DNA of 64,000 bases from Nannochloropsis oceanica (lineage: Eukaryota > Sar > Eustigmatophyceae > Eustigmatales > Monodopsidaceae): contig CP038128.1 of the NCBI GenBank assembly GCA_004519485.1, positions 513,001-577,000 of the forward strand, read 5' to 3'. The position numbers and the translations under genes are program-made. Shown in pieces: positions 21,160 through 32,839 of the stretch (positions within the stretch are counted from its first letter, which is position 1; the number at the start of each line of letters is the position of its first letter). The notes under the pieces were generated by a model. It saw nothing but the letters and a program-made list of their open reading frames with translations. It searched no databases and was not told where the DNA came from.

Positions 21160-21885
21160 AAGAGGAGGGAGGAGTGGGGGGGGGATTCAAAAAAAGACTC
21201 CGATTTGTTCGCAACGCGTTGTTCGAAGCGTGAAATAATGAAGTAACAATAGACACAGAGCAGGGGGAAAGTAGGGAATCAAGTTTGGTTTAATGTCGTG
21301 TTTTCTTTTTTCCTTATTTTGCTTCTCATCAATCCCCCTCCAGGCCATGGGCGTGCTCTTCCAAGGGGGGGAGGGAAGAAAAAAAGGAGGGGAGGGAGGG
21401 GCGCTGGGGTGGGGTATGAGTTCTAAGGCAACTTCCGGAGGGAGAAGGAGAAAAAGAAAGCGCTCGCCTGATCATCGCGCAGCCTTTTACAGGCCGACAA
21501 GTTTTCATTCCTGTATGAAAGCTTAGCAAAGGGCCTGTCCTCTTACCATATATACTCCCGCCTCCCTCTTAACACGTATGCACTTGTCCTGTCCTCTCCG
21601 GCCCTTCCTCCCTCCTTTCCTCCTCAGGCGGCTGTTTTTTGGGCGAACTTCAAAAGGAAGATTGGACATCTATGGAAACGTCAAATAGGTGCACCAAACC
21701 AAGTCTTTCCATCGCTTTGATTAGCTTTCGCTACTGCTATAAAAATACCGGCTTGTCGTGTCACGTGAGTCTCCTCTCCCCCTGTCGTTTCTTTCTTCCA
21801 TTCCCTCCGCCAATATCCCTGCTAGACACGCAGACTCTCTAAACCAACCCACCCCTTCCTCCCATCCACATCCTATCCCACAAAC
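21160..21885. other. Convergent intergenic region
   Basis: Between two convergent genes. It contains a G/A-rich block (21360-21460) and T/C-rich stretches. No coding region or RNA gene is supported. Confidence 0.65.
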
Positions 21886-23020
21886 CTAGAGCCGTCCCCC
21901 TCTTCCCCCTCCCCCCCCCGCCGAAAGCAGGCCTTCCTCTGCCTGCTGACTCTTTTCCAAATCCTCAATAAACTTCTTCCACTCTGCAAACGACACCAAC
22001 CCCGACCCATCCAAATCAAAATCATCAAAACTAGGATACTCCACCTCAGCAAGCTCCGGGTGGGCGGCAAAATACGACCTCAGATACGCATCAAACTCTG
22101 CTCGTGAGATTTTATTGTCGTTATTCGCATCGGGTAATTTAAACTCGGCGATTTTCCTCTTATTGGGGTCCGTCTCGGGGTGCTGCAAAATTCCTTCTAG
22201 TTGCGCAATTAAGGAATCAACATAGTCAGCATTTACTTCCAGTGCTTGGTACGCCTCGCCAAAGTGGGCAACAATCGCTCCTTTCCGTTGTTGGTAGGAG
22301 GCAATTAGCTTGTCGCTTTTTTTTTGGTGGGCCTTCTTGAGGCGTTTGGCTTGCCACCGGTAGTAGAGCTGGCCGAAGCTCCAGCTGGCGACTGCCCCGA
22401 CCGCGCCTGTTTTCATCATGCCCCAAAATCTATGGAGAGGGGAAAGAAGGAAAAGAGGGCGGGAGAGAGGGAGGAAGGATTGGGACGTCTGCGTGTGTGT
22501 GCATGACTCCACAGGAACAGGGTACTGTAGTGATCAAATCTCTCCAGACCAAAAATGCCCTGACTACTAGAAGTTTAAGAAACCGACCCCGCTTTATACA
22601 CAGGAGATACTGACGCAAAGGTAAAGGGGAAAAGGAAAGGAAAAGGGGCCATGTCCCGCACACATACATGCCCTCCGCGTCACGAGACTGCCGGTTCGAG
22701 GCTGAAAGGACACAAGATTCAAAAGATGAGGAGGATTGCAAAACAATCCCAGAGGGCTATTTGAAGAGCTTTTTTTCAAGTACAAGAGACGCATTAGAAC
22801 ACCAAATTTCACCCATTCCCCCACGCTCCCAGCGCCTTCAACATCCCTTCCCGTCCAACACGTACTTGCCGGGCTCTTTCCGCCCAATGTCCCGAAATTC
22901 AGCCCGTGGTCGCTGCTGCTGGTACTGTGGTTGCCCATAGGCTTGCGCTTCGGCACTCTTAGCCAAGCAGAGGAGCAGGAGGATGGGGGAGAAGGATGCA
23001 AGGCCCCAGCAGCCCCTCAT
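21886..23020 (-). CDS. Secretory EF-hand protein
   Basis: Exons 23020-22866 and 22429-21886 join in phase (GGC-AA/A) to 232 residues. Exon 1 encodes a clear signal peptide (FSPILLLLCLAKSAEA, cleavage before QAYG) and a Gln/Arg-rich linker. Exon 2 starts FWGMMKTGAVGAVASWSFG, a hydrophobic segment, then a basic helical region (WQAKRLKKAHQKKSDKL). Two canonical EF-hand loops lie near the C-terminus: DANNDNKISRAE and DLDGSGLVSFAE, each with D/N at positions 1 and 3 and E at position 12. It probably binds calcium in the secretory pathway or a compartment reached through it. No enzyme domain is visible. Exon 2 alone has in-frame ATGs (MMKTG), but using those would drop the signal peptide. Confidence 0.75.
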
Positions 23021-23741
23021 TCCTATTGATGAAGGTGCCCCCGGGCTTGCTCTCCAAATCTATTGTGAGACGGGCTGAAAAGATTAGGGATAAGGTCATT
23101 AAAATGGAATAGTGCAAGGTTAGGCACAGACGTACTAGAGAGAAGGCCATTGTTTCGGCCACTTGATCAAGCATCCGTGCATGGCACAAGGGAAGAGCTT
23201 CAAAAGCTATACATCCTCTCGCTCGCGCATTTCTTAACTTTACCAACCTCCCCATAAATTCGAGGAGAGAGGAGGAAATCAGTATGGCACAAAATTGTGG
23301 CTGACCTCGGTGGAACGGCTTTCCCCTGACATACTCTGGGTGAGGTCTAAATTGAGTTGTGTTGAGTTGATAGTTTTTAAGTGAGACCGATAGGGACCAT
23401 GCCCTGAAGCGCTGTCACAAAATACGCGCACACAACACAAATCATCAGAATCGCATGCTTTGTTTCTTCATGTAACAAAAGCTGGATAGAATTGGTGGGC
23501 CTGTTTATACTCGCTCCATCATTCACTCGTTCTTGCATCTTTATTGCTTGTTCCCCTGTCGTATTTTCCGACCTCATTTCCATATTTACACATTTCCTAT
23601 GACCTTCTCCTTCCTCATTATTGCATACCATCCGCTTTGAGGTCGGTTCTTTCCTCTTCATTCACTGCCGTTTGTTCTGTCATTCATCATCTGCCATTCC
23701 TAACTCTATGTTATTTCAACGACACTCTCAAATCCGCTTGG
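23021..23741. other. Intergenic region, no gene seen
   Basis: About 720 bp lies between the PrsW-like gene (ends 23742, -) and the EF-hand gene (starts 23020, -). It is somewhat AT-richer than its surroundings. No recognisable coding, RNA or repeat features were found. It presumably holds the EF-hand promoter. Confidence 0.6.
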
Positions 23742-25922
23742 CTACAAATAGCAGGTTGGACACAAGGAAGGTTTGCAGCAGCCGATCCCTGGGGCTTCGA
23801 TCTCGCCGTTGATCATCATTTCGTGTGCATTTAACTCTATTGGGAAGGCCTTGAGCAGGAAGAGCACACCTGTTCGAAAGTTTGAATGACATATAGTGGT
23901 GTTGTGAGGGAAAGGGACGAATTGGAGGGGGAGAAGAAGAGAGTGGGAAGGAATGAGAAAATGAAAGACAATTGAGGAACTTACGTTTTCGGACGTAGAC
24001 ATAACTGGAGATGACGATGACGACCCCGATGGCGAACCCGACAATGGCTGTCATGTGGAAGAAAGTTGAGACAGGAGATATGGAAGATATGAGTGCGTAA
24101 GACCTTATTCATTTCAAACATCCTTGCATTGTCTCATCCCCTCTGCTGTCCGCACTCTCTAAGTGAACACGGGCGTTGCATCACCAGGAGGCCGAGCTGC
24201 ACCAGCATCGTTTTCTTGCATGTTGTTTTTGGTTGTTGTGTTCAACATGCGTGCGCACTTCAGTAGATAAGGGCGACGACCCACGAAGGATTAGGGCGGG
24301 AATGTGCTTTTTGCTCACAAAACAACGGGCATGTGGATTTGTTTGAGTGACCTTCTTTGCGCGTATACATGGTCGGTAGGGCTGTAAATGGATGCGGGCC
24401 CTTGGCGATACCATCGCTGTCAACCGCTGTAAAATGAAACGGTCGAAATTTTCTCACAATGCCCTCGCGACAAGGCAGCGTGGATCTACATAGACCCTCC
24501 CCGACAGGGCCGGTACATTCCGGGAATACTTTTCCTCCGCATGCCACGTACCTAGATTCCCAGAGGCGAGCACGAAGGAAGCAAAGTCGTATGTACCTAT
24601 AAAGTGGCAAAAGGGGGCAAGGAAAACGAAAGAGAAGGTGAGACTGGGCCTTCCACCTCAGAGACTGCTAGAGAAGAAGAATGAAGAACTATATATCCAC
24701 GTACCGTGAATTAACACTGGCAAAATTAACGTCTTATACCATCTTTCTGTGTCCTGCTCAAAAAACTTGCGCTCCGCCAGGCTTGTCCCGATGATCAAGC
24801 CCGTCGCGCAGTGCAGCGGCACGCTTGTAAACGCCCTGACAATCCCCGTCCCTAGGCCATAACTCAAATTGTACATCAGGTCCTCCACCGTACCAAAGGC
24901 GCTCCCTGCACAACAGCTGTATACGACCAAGGCCCGCGGATCCACCACGTACGATTTGTTGATGATCCGGCGGACGGCAAGGTACTTAACGGATTCCTGT
25001 AAAACACACGGGAGAAGGACGGGCAGGGAAGTGGCGTTGTGTCGGGTGACGACCAAAAGGAAGTAAGGAAAAGAACCAAAAACTAACTAACCTCGAAGAG
25101 CCCGGCTATCAAGTAGGCTTGCAGGAATGCGGAGAGAATGCACATGCCGCAGTATCCCTCTTTGGGCAGCTTGGTCCGAACAATTAGGAAATAATTGGTC
25201 AGGTTCTCCAAAATGACGATGGGCACCATCCAGAGGACGGCTTCAAAAAAGGAGATGAGCATCTGGTGAGGGAGGGAGGCAAGAAGGGAAAGGAGGGGGC
25301 TTAATAGGTTTGCATCAACAATGTGGTGGAAGAAAGGGGGGAGCGGAGGGGGATAAGAGAGTGTATTGCAAGTACTTACTTGCATGCGAATGACAGACTT
25401 GCGGAATTGTGTCTCAAGGAAGGAGAGCAAGGTCATGGCAGGAAGCACAGACAGAAGGAACAATCCTAGCTCTGGCAGAAGTCTGGCTGCTATCACGGCA
25501 GCTATCGTGATCAAAATTATGTACAGTAAAAACCACTTAAAAAAGAGAGAGGCGCAAGAGCTGGTGCAGCAGTCCAGATTCTCCGCGTTGGCATTGGGTT
25601 GATCAATCGCAGTCAGCTGCTGCTGGCCCACGCCATTCCCTATGCTCTCTCCTGGTGGTGGCTCCACGTAGGTGCCAATTGTAGAGCGGTCACTGTGCGG
25701 GTAGGTAGTGGAGCCTACCGGAATGGTGTTGGAGGAAACAGGAATTGCAAACACGCCACTACCACCGCTGGGAGAGGAGACCGAGTTGGTGCGAGAGGTG
25801 GCCTGATGCGGAGGTGGTTGATACTGGGTACTGCTGCTCCCTTGGTAAGTGGTGGAGGCGACGGGCCGATAAAGGTCTGGGAGGCTATTAGGAGGCCTTC
25901 CTCGCCCTGGTGAGGCACTCAT
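23742..25922 (-). CDS. PrsW-family intramembrane metalloprotease-like protein
   Basis: Six exons, 25922-25380, 25262-25092, 24996-24705, 24596-24552, 24047-23985 and 23869-23742, give 413 residues in one continuous phase. The N-terminal ~120 residues are Ser/Pro/Gly-rich. A Cys cluster (DCCTSSC) precedes several membrane segments (WFLLYIILITIAAVIAARLL; LGLFLLSVLPAMTLLSFL). PrsW motifs are present: GLFEESVKYLAVR (EExxK, formed across the exon 2/3 junction), SAFGTVEDLMYNLSYG, FTSVPLHCATGLIIG and LIHGTYDFAS (exons 3/4). A last membrane helix (VGFAIGVVIVISSYVYV) and a short Cys-rich tail (GCCKPSLCPTC) end the protein. Family members cleave membrane-anchored regulators; the eukaryotic substrates are not known to me. 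Two very short exons (45 and 63 bp) make the model depend on correct splice reading, but motifs and phase agree throughout. Confidence 0.82.
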
Positions 25923-26382
25923 CGTAATTGTCCCTACAATGGTGTGAAATATGAGGGGACAGGGCGCGGTGGGCACGTTTGTTGTGCTTCGATGTTGAGG
26001 CGAGGCAATGATGCGGGACGAGGACAAGCTGATGTCACGTAATTGAAAACGTGCCAAAAACCCGCCACCCTGGCAACCGTAGACCCAGTTGTCCTGGACA
26101 GTGGCGCATGTGACATGGTGAGGAGTTGGGCAAGGAAAAGGAGGCAAATCGCCAGGTCCTGCGCTCATTAACTTACGGACAGTGATGTCAGTGCGCGAGT
26201 CCGTGGATACATTTTTGTCCTCGGTTTTCTTTTTTCCTCTTGGCTAGTGCCCACCTTCTTGTTAAAGACACCACAATGCGCACTCGTGCTCAATCTTGTT
26301 TTCTCTCTCTTGTGAATGCACTGCACAGGGTTCTACCCGAACGGTGGTGCTACCATCATTACCACCACGTTGGACAAGAGCC
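25923..26382. promoter_or_regulatory. Divergent upstream region, PrsW-like / KH protein
   Basis: A 460-bp interval between two divergent start codons that must contain both promoters. Frames extend into it on both strands (minus to 26168, plus from 26296), but their sequence does not resemble either protein. I saw no defined motif. Confidence 0.5.
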
Positions 26383-28434
26383 ATGAGCGGGCTGCCTGAT
26401 GATGCTATTGCTCGTGCCAAGGCCATTGCAGCACGGCTGACGGCTAGCCTGGGGCCGGAAGGGGGCGGCGGGGGCACCAAGCGGCGGTTTGGGGAGGGCG
26501 AGTCGGATGTGCCGCGGAAGAGGGAGAAGGTGTACATCCCCAAGGATAATACCGAGTTTAACTTCTTCAGCTTGTTGATTGGCCCGCGTGGGTCGACCCA
26601 GAAGCGCTTGCAAGAACACACGGGCGCGCGCATCAACATCCGGGGCACAGGCTCAGAGGGGGGCAAGACTGAAGATGCGCCGGACGGGGAGCCACAAGAA
26701 GATATGCACGTGTTAATCGAGGGCACAGACGAGCAAGTGGCGGCAGCCAAGAAGGAAGTGGAGAAGATTTTGTTCGACCCTGCCGAGGCCATGCGGCTCA
26801 AGGCAGCCCAATTGCGGAACCTGGCCGAGATCAAGGGTGGTTATCAGCCTGGGGTTGGCGTGGCGGGTGGGGCGGGAGCCGACAGCGATGGCCATTACGG
26901 ACCAGGGCGGGCACGGCCTGGGTTGGGGTTCGGTGCGGAACCGGAGACGGGGGAAATGAAAATTCCGTCGTCGATGGTGGGGTTGGTAATTGGCCGTGGA
27001 GGAGAAAATATTCAGAAGCTGACGGCAAAAACGGGGTGTTTTGTCCAGGTGTCGAAGGAGACGGAGCCAGGTGAGCAAACGCGAGTGGTTAGTATCAAAG
27101 GCCCGACGAAAGAGGGGGTGGCTGAGGCGTTGAAAATGATACAGGAACAAGTGGATGAAGCGCAGCAAGAACGTAGCCGACCTCGTACTGGCGCCGGAGG
27201 GGGTGGTGGTGGTGGTGGTCACTACGGTGGAGGAGGAGGGGCCCCTGGATCCGATTATGGCTTTGCGGCCACGTTGACCGTGCCAGTGCCGTCGGAGAAA
27301 GTGGGGTTGATAATCGGGAGAGGTGGGAGTACCATCCGCGCGATTCAAGACAGGACGGGCGCGAACGTCATGATCCCGAGCGCGCAACAGGGTGATGATC
27401 CGCACATCCGTACGATTACGATCTCAGCGCCAGACATGGGGGCGGCGGAGTTTGCGCGCAGTGAGATCCATGGTCTATTGGCCTCGGGACCTGGTGGCAC
27501 GGGGGGAGGGGGGCCGCAGATGCAGCAAGGGGGAACGGCACTTATCATGCATATTGACCAGGAGAAGGTGGGGTTGATCATTGGAAGATCGGGGGCCGTG
27601 ATCAAGGAGATCCAACACCGGACGGGGACGAGGATTCAGGTCCCCACCACTGCTGAGCCGGGGAGCAACCCTCCAGTTCGTGCTGTCACCATCATGGGTC
27701 CTGGTGATGGCCCTGAGCGAGCACGGTACGAAATTGAGATGAAGCTCATGAACGAAGGCTGTCGAGACGCGCAAGGCAATTACATCCCTTACCAACCAAG
27801 TCCCGCCTTCATGGTGCCTGTCGGTCCAAATGGTGTTCCAGGCGCTACTCCTCCCCCTCCTCCTCCTCAGGCCTCCCCATACTTCCAAGCCCCCCCCGGC
27901 TATCCGCCCCAGCAGCCTCCTCCCGGCTATCCGCCTACTGTTTATCCTCCCCAACCCCAACAACACCAGCCAGACCCCTATGCTGCGTACTACCAGCAGC
28001 ACCAGCAGCAGCAGCAGCAGCACCAGCAGCACCAGCAGCACCAGCAGCCTCCTCCTCCTCAGCATCAGCAACACACCGCATACCCTCCCCAGCCCAATGG
28101 TGGTACTGGTGCCCTCCCCCCTCCTCAGCAACAACAGCCGGCCGCGGCCCCTGCTCCTGCGCCCGCTCCCGCGACCAATGGTGCCGCTGGTACATCTTCG
28201 GCCGGTGGCACGGCTTCTAACGCTGGTGGCGCTGCTGCTAGTGGAGCCTCGTACGATCCTACACAATACTGGGATCAATATTGGGCGTATGCGCAGCATT
28301 ATGGCGAGGAGTATGCACGCAAGCAGTATGACACGTGGGCACCGCCGGATGGGACACCTCCTCCCCCCGGGATCACCTTGCCGAGCCCCGCGGAGGCTGC
28401 CGCTGCAATTGCGGCGTTATCCAAGACTGCATAG
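26383..28434 (+). CDS. Four-KH-domain RNA/ssDNA-binding protein (FUBP-like)
   Basis: The frame encodes 683 residues from MSGLPDDAIARAKAIAARL. The first KH (from KVYIPKDN, loop LIGPRGSTQKRL) resembles the SF1/branch-point-binding type. It is followed by three classical KH domains with GXXG loops VIGRGGENIQKL, IIGRGGSTIRAI and IIGRSGAVIKEI, near residues 200, 310 and 395. The C-terminal third is Pro/Gln/Ala-rich with poly-Gln/His stretches, and ends in an aromatic YWDQYWAYAQHYGEEYARK block like the Tyr-rich tail of FUBP/KSRP proteins. The likely role is nuclear RNA processing or binding of single-stranded regulatory DNA. The in-frame ATG at 26296 would add 29 residues of no recognisable character. 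No intron is needed. Confidence 0.85.
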   Translation: MSGLPDDAIARAKAIAARLTASLGPEGGGGGTKRRFGEGESDVPRKREKVYIPKDNTEFNFFSLLIGPRGSTQKRLQEHTGARINIRGTGSEGGKTEDAPDGEPQEDMHVLIEGTDEQVAAAKKEVEKILFDPAEAMRLKAAQLRNLAEIKGGYQPGVGVAGGAGADSDGHYGPGRARPGLGFGAEPETGEMKIPSSMVGLVIGRGGENIQKLTAKTGCFVQVSKETEPGEQTRVVSIKGPTKEGVAEALKMIQEQVDEAQQERSRPRTGAGGGGGGGGHYGGGGGAPGSDYGFAATLTVPVPSEKVGLIIGRGGSTIRAIQDRTGANVMIPSAQQGDDPHIRTITISAPDMGAAEFARSEIHGLLASGPGGTGGGGPQMQQGGTALIMHIDQEKVGLIIGRSGAVIKEIQHRTGTRIQVPTTAEPGSNPPVRAVTIMGPGDGPERARYEIEMKLMNEGCRDAQGNYIPYQPSPAFMVPVGPNGVPGATPPPPPPQASPYFQAPPGYPPQQPPPGYPPTVYPPQPQQHQPDPYAAYYQQHQQQQQQHQQHQQHQQPPPPQHQQHTAYPPQPNGGTGALPPPQQQQPAAAPAPAPAPATNGAAGTSSAGGTASNAGGAAASGASYDPTQYWDQYWAYAQHYGEEYARKQYDTWAPPDGTPPPPGITLPSPAEAAAAIAALSKTA

Positions 28435-28945
28435 TGAGAATGGAGGGTGGATAACGAGGGCGGGAGGGAGAAATAATGAAAGAAGTTGTGGAACACATCA
28501 AGGTTTTGAAAACGTGGGTTGGTAGCGGAAGGAATTCTCCCAAAAGAAGCGGTGATCGTTTGATTCCTGGCAGGTGCCGACTTATTTTCGAGATGTTTCC
28601 TTTTTTTTCTATATTAGCCTTAAGTCTCCATCTTTTTTGGTTTCCATCCTATTCCCTCGCACCCTTGCTGTCACCTCTACCATGTACATGGCTAACGGAT
28701 GGGAGCATACAGATGCTAAATACGCGCCTTCGTCGTATTGCAGATCCCATCACACTCAAGCAAAAGAAAGCTATGGTCACATACATGCAAGCACAGACGC
28801 ACAGGTGCAAGTCAAGACACAAATCATGCACAAAGCTCAGGCCATGGCATTCAAAGAGCAATCAAACCAGTGTAATCTTCCCTACCCCCCTCCAACACTT
28901 AAATTTTGAATTTTCGAGGTTCCGACTCCAAGTATCCTATTCTAT
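28435..28945. other. Intergenic region, no gene seen
   Basis: Between the KH gene and the amine oxidase gene, both on the plus strand. It holds the 3' flank of the former and the promoter of the latter. A possible splice acceptor (ATTACAG at 28980-28986) just inside the downstream frame hints at an upstream non-coding or short coding exon. Confidence 0.5.
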
Positions 28946-31252
28946 ATGACCCATAATCCCAAGTGCACAGTTTCAAATAATTACAGGGAGGCGCACGCCC
29001 CAATGTCACTTATGTCGTCGTCGCCCGCGTCCCCAGTCGTAAAAGCCGTCCACAGCCATGCCAACACCAGTTGGCAAGACAAGAGTACGAGGCATGCCAA
29101 GAAAATCGTTGTTATTGGCGCGGGTGCAGCCGGCTTGCATGCAGCGGCCCGTCTGCGGGCTCGAGGCTTCACGGACATATCCATCTTCGAGGCGGGTTGT
29201 GCGGTGGGGGGGCGGTGCGTTTCACGGGTTATGTACGACGGAAGTGTCCCTGTGGAAGCGGGCTTTCTAGCCAACATCGTGAGCGAGGCGAGAAACCCTT
29301 TGGCTGAGCTGGTGGTAAGAAGAGAGGATGTCCTAGGGACAAAAGAAACATGAGATGGTAAGCACGGACGGATGGGGATGTCTCCATGTCCTCTGATTTC
29401 CTCTTTCTGCCTTCCCTCCATCCATTAGCGCGAGTACGGCCTCGCCGACCAAGAATTGGAGGTTGGGACAAAGTCCCCAGCCATTTCGCGGGAAGAAAAG
29501 CATGGAGAAAGCCACGAAGGTGCCAAGGATTGTAAAACTCAGCTCGACATAGAGGTCACACGTTTCTCTAATCTGGCCGATGACATGGATGATGACGATG
29601 GTCTTCCCCGCGGCTTCGTCGCAGGCACAATCATCACTCATCCACCTCCATCCTGCGCTAGCAGCAAATGCAACAGCTCCAGAAATCACCCGCCACCACT
29701 TTTTCAATCTTCTTCGGTCTGTAATAATTCTCTCTCCATACCGCACACGCCCTCCGAAGGCATCTCCACCAACACGCCCAAGCATATAAGCCCCGCTCCG
29801 TCTCCTTCCTCCCACTGCCCAGCCTCCTCTGTCCCCCCTTCGCCGCACGCCGCAATAGCCAGCTCCGAATTCCAACAAAGCATAAGCAGCCTTACTGGAC
29901 ATGTCCGTGAGACTAGCTTTTCCAAAATGCCCCCCCTGCACCGTTTTCTAACCCGGGGTATCTCCAACATAAAAGAACACGTCAGCCATCTCCTCGGTGG
30001 AGAGCCCTTGCTGGTTGCTGTCCGTCGATACATCCGCTTACACAAACAGTTGCTGGGTGAGTACCCACTTGGTATGCCTCCCCGTCCGAAGAATGAGTAT
30101 CTCGCGGCGCTGGACCAAAAATTTGCGGAATTGCTGGAGCATCACGATCTCTTAATTCTAATTCCTGTCTTTGTGTTGTGCCCGGTGGTGTTCAGTCAAC
30201 ATTTCTTGCTGGAGATCCCGGCGTTGTATGGGCTATGGTGGTATCACCCGGAGAGAGTGACGGCCTTGGTTGACATTCGGAAAGGGACGTTGATGCCGCC
30301 CCGCTATACGGTGCTGAAGTGTGGTTGGCAAGCGCTGTGGGCTCGCATGGTGGAGATTGAAGGGTTGGACGTACATTTAAATGCTAAAGTCAAATCTATT
30401 CGTCGGCCATGCATGAGTATGAAAGGGAAGCTTGTAGTAGAAAAAAAGGGAGGGGGAAGGGGAGGAGAAGGAGGAGGGGGAAAAGGAGGAGAAGCAGGAG
30501 GAGAAGGAGGAGAAAGAGGGCAGGCAGGTAGAAACGCGGTGGAAACGTACGAGTTTGACTTTATCGTCTTGGCGGGCAGTATGAAATCTATTTTTCCCCT
30601 CCTTCTCGATGCCACGAATGAGGAACAAGAGCTTGCAGAGGCCGCGACTGAATTCAGTCTGTGCAGCACTATTTTTGAAGCGGAGGCCGTGACAGGTGAG
30701 CAGCCTGTCAAGCTCTATCCCTTATCCAAGGGATGCGCTGCCACGGGCCAGGTCTTCGCTCAGATCAATCCCCGGCTATTTGTACACAGTTCCACGGCAG
30801 TAGCTGCAGCGAGCCCTCGAGACGAGCAGCAGCAAGAGTGGGACGGCGACTACGACGATAAAGACGTCCACGGCCAGAGTGGTAGCCGCAGTAACAGCAG
30901 CAGTAGCAGCAACTGCGTTGCCTCTCTGCCTGCGGCCAAAGAACCTCGCATAGTCTATCAGTTCCTTCATCGGGCCCCAAATCCAGCTGACTTCGCCGTG
31001 CTCACACGGCGACTCAAAATGCATTGCGACGATCAGTCATTCCGTGAACTGGTGATGCTCAAGCAGTGTCTGTGGCGGTTCTTCCCACACTTTCCAAACG
31101 AGGATTTGCTCAAAAAAGGGTGGCTCTGGCGGCTGCAAGAGATGCAAGGGCAGCAAGGCACATTATACTTGGGAGCGAGTGTGTGTATGGATGCTTTGAA
31201 TGAGGTTTTGCTTTATAACGAAGTGGTGCTGGAGCGGATTTTGGGAGATTGA
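28946..31252 (+). CDS. FAD-dependent amine oxidase-like protein
   Basis: Exons 28946-29314 and 29429-31252 join in phase 0 to give 730 residues. The Rossmann FAD-binding motif KIVVIGAGAAGLHAAARLR is followed by an acidic residue at the end of beta-2 (IFEAG) and the GGR motif (AVGGRC). Substrate-domain signatures follow, including GTLMPPRYTVLKCGWQALWA and LYLGASVCMDALNEVLLYNE, the latter being the C-terminal FAD-contacting helix. Such enzymes oxidise polyamines, lysines or other amines; the substrate cannot be told here. Two low-complexity insertions are odd: a Ser/His/Pro-rich segment of ~130 residues after exon 2 begins, and a Gly/Glu/Arg-rich one near 30445-30535. Either could hide an unspliced intron. 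The start is uncertain; ATG 29003 (MSLMSSS) is an alternative. Confidence 0.75.
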
Positions 31253-31531
31253 GTTTATCAGGAAGAATGGAGAGAAGGGTGTAGCTGTGAAGGAAGGCAG
31301 GTCTAGTTTGGAAAAAAGTATGGGCTCAAATGAAGGAAGTGTACGTGTGCACGCAAGCATATAGGATTACGCTGTACTGAACACATTTTGAAGTTGTTGC
31401 TATGTTGTGTGAATGTAGAAGGCAGAAAATTAAATGTAAACCAGCGTCAGAGCTTACACTCGCAGTCTTTTCCACGCTCAATTATGTGTCTTGCTTTCGT
31501 CCTCTTTCCTAATTATCTCCTGCTCACACAT

Positions 31532-32839
31532 CTACGCATTAGTCAATTGCATCGCTTCCAGCTTCTCCTGCTGCTCTAGCACCAAACACTGGTTGGTGAT
31601 ATCTCCCAAATTCCCATCCAAGAACATTTGCAACGGAAAATTCGTCCCCAGCCTGTGATCAGTGCACCGACTATCCTTCCAATTATACGTCCTAATCTTC
31701 TCTGACCTACTCCCCGAGCCGATCTGCGATCGCCGCTGCCCTGCCACCGCCTCACGTTGCTTCTCCTGCTCCAACGCAAACAAACGTGACCTTAACATGG
31801 TCAACGCCAGCTCCTTATTCTTGAGCTGCGACCGCTCTTGCGTGCAGAAAATACGGATGCCTGAGGGTTTGTGAAATAGGTCAATTGCCGTTTCGACCTT
31901 GTTCACGTTCTGTCCCCCCGAGCCCCCTGAGCGGGCCGTTGTCAATGTTATATCCTTGGGGTCAATCTTCACTTGCACATCGTCCACCTCAGGCATGACG
32001 GCCACAGTCGCAGTACTGGTATGTACCCGCCCCTGTGTCTCAGTCGCCGGTACTCGCTGCACACGATGCACGCCCGCCTCAAACTTAAGCTTCGAATAGA
32101 CTTTTTCTCCCTGGATCTCCAACACCGCATTCTTGTACCCTCCTTCGTCGTTCTTGGACTCTTCAACGATGCGCACCCGCCAGCCCAAAGTCTGTCCATA
32201 CCGCTGATAAACATCGATCAGATCCCCAGCAAATAGTCCTGCCTCGCTCCCTCCCGTGCCCGCCCGAATTTCCAACATCACGTTGCGGTCGTCCAAGGGG
32301 TCAGTGGGCAGCATCAACACTACAAGCTTCTTCTCAATCATTTCCTGTTTCTCCTCCAGCTCCTTGATTTCCAATCGTGCCATCTCTTTCATTTCCGGGT
32401 CCCCTGCTGCTTCATTGAACAGTTGCTTGGCCCCCACCAAGTCCTCTGCGAGTTTTTGCCATTCCTGGTAATTCACCACAACGTCTTCAATGTTCATGCG
32501 CTCTTGGTTCACCTGCATGAGCGTGGTAGGGTTGGCAATCACATCCGGGTCCCCCAGGCGCTCGGTCAACTCCTTGTACGTGCGGGAGAAGCTGTCGAGT
32601 TTGGTCTTGATAAACGAGTCTAACACCATGTGCAGAGCGCGCTGCTTTATTCTTCGCGAAGTGGGCCTCATCACGGACGTGGCGGCGGGGACGGCAGGAT
32701 TAAGGAAGGCTTGGGTTAGAGAGGCGGTCGCTGCCAACCATAGTGCAACAAAACAATAATTTGAGACCTTGTTACGGACGAGGGCCCACCCTGGCTTGGC
32801 ACTGCCGCCGCTGTTGCTTGTACTGATGCTGCTCGGCAT
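31532..32839 (-). CDS. prfA: Peptide chain release factor 1, plastid-targeted
   Basis: A single exon of 435 residues. The catalytic GGQ lies in [20 protein letters not shown], and the UAA/UAG-specifying PAT tripeptide in [18 protein letters not shown], so this is RF1 rather than RF2. The N-terminal ~70 residues are extra relative to bacteria. They hold a hydrophobic signal segment ([15 protein letters not shown]) ending TQAF-LNP, which fits the A-F cleavage motif of bipartite plastid targeting in algae with secondary plastids; a basic stretch follows ([11 protein letters not shown]). It would release finished chains from plastid ribosomes at UAA and UAG codons. A mitochondrial destination is less likely given the signal-like core. 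It diverges from the ABC1 kinase gene across 349 bp. Confidence 0.92.
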   Translation of the reverse strand: MPSSISTSNSGGSAKPGWALVRNKVSNYCFVALWLAATASLTQAFLNPAVPAATSVMRPTSRRIKQRALHMVLDSFIKTKLDSFSRTYKELTERLGDPDVIANPTTLMQVNQERMNIEDVVVNYQEWQKLAEDLVGAKQLFNEAAGDPEMKEMARLEIKELEEKQEMIEKKLVVLMLPTDPLDDRNVMLEIRAGTGGSEAGLFAGDLIDVYQRYGQTLGWRVRIVEESKNDEGGYKNAVLEIQGEKVYSKLKFEAGVHRVQRVPATETQGRVHTSTATVAVMPEVDDVQVKIDPKDITLTTARSGGSGGQNVNKVETAIDLFHKPSGIRIFCTQERSQLKNKELALTMLRSRLFALEQEKQREAVAGQRRSQIGSGSRSEKIRTYNWKDSRCTDHRLGTNFPLQMFLDGNLGDITNQCLVLEQQEKLEAMQLTNA

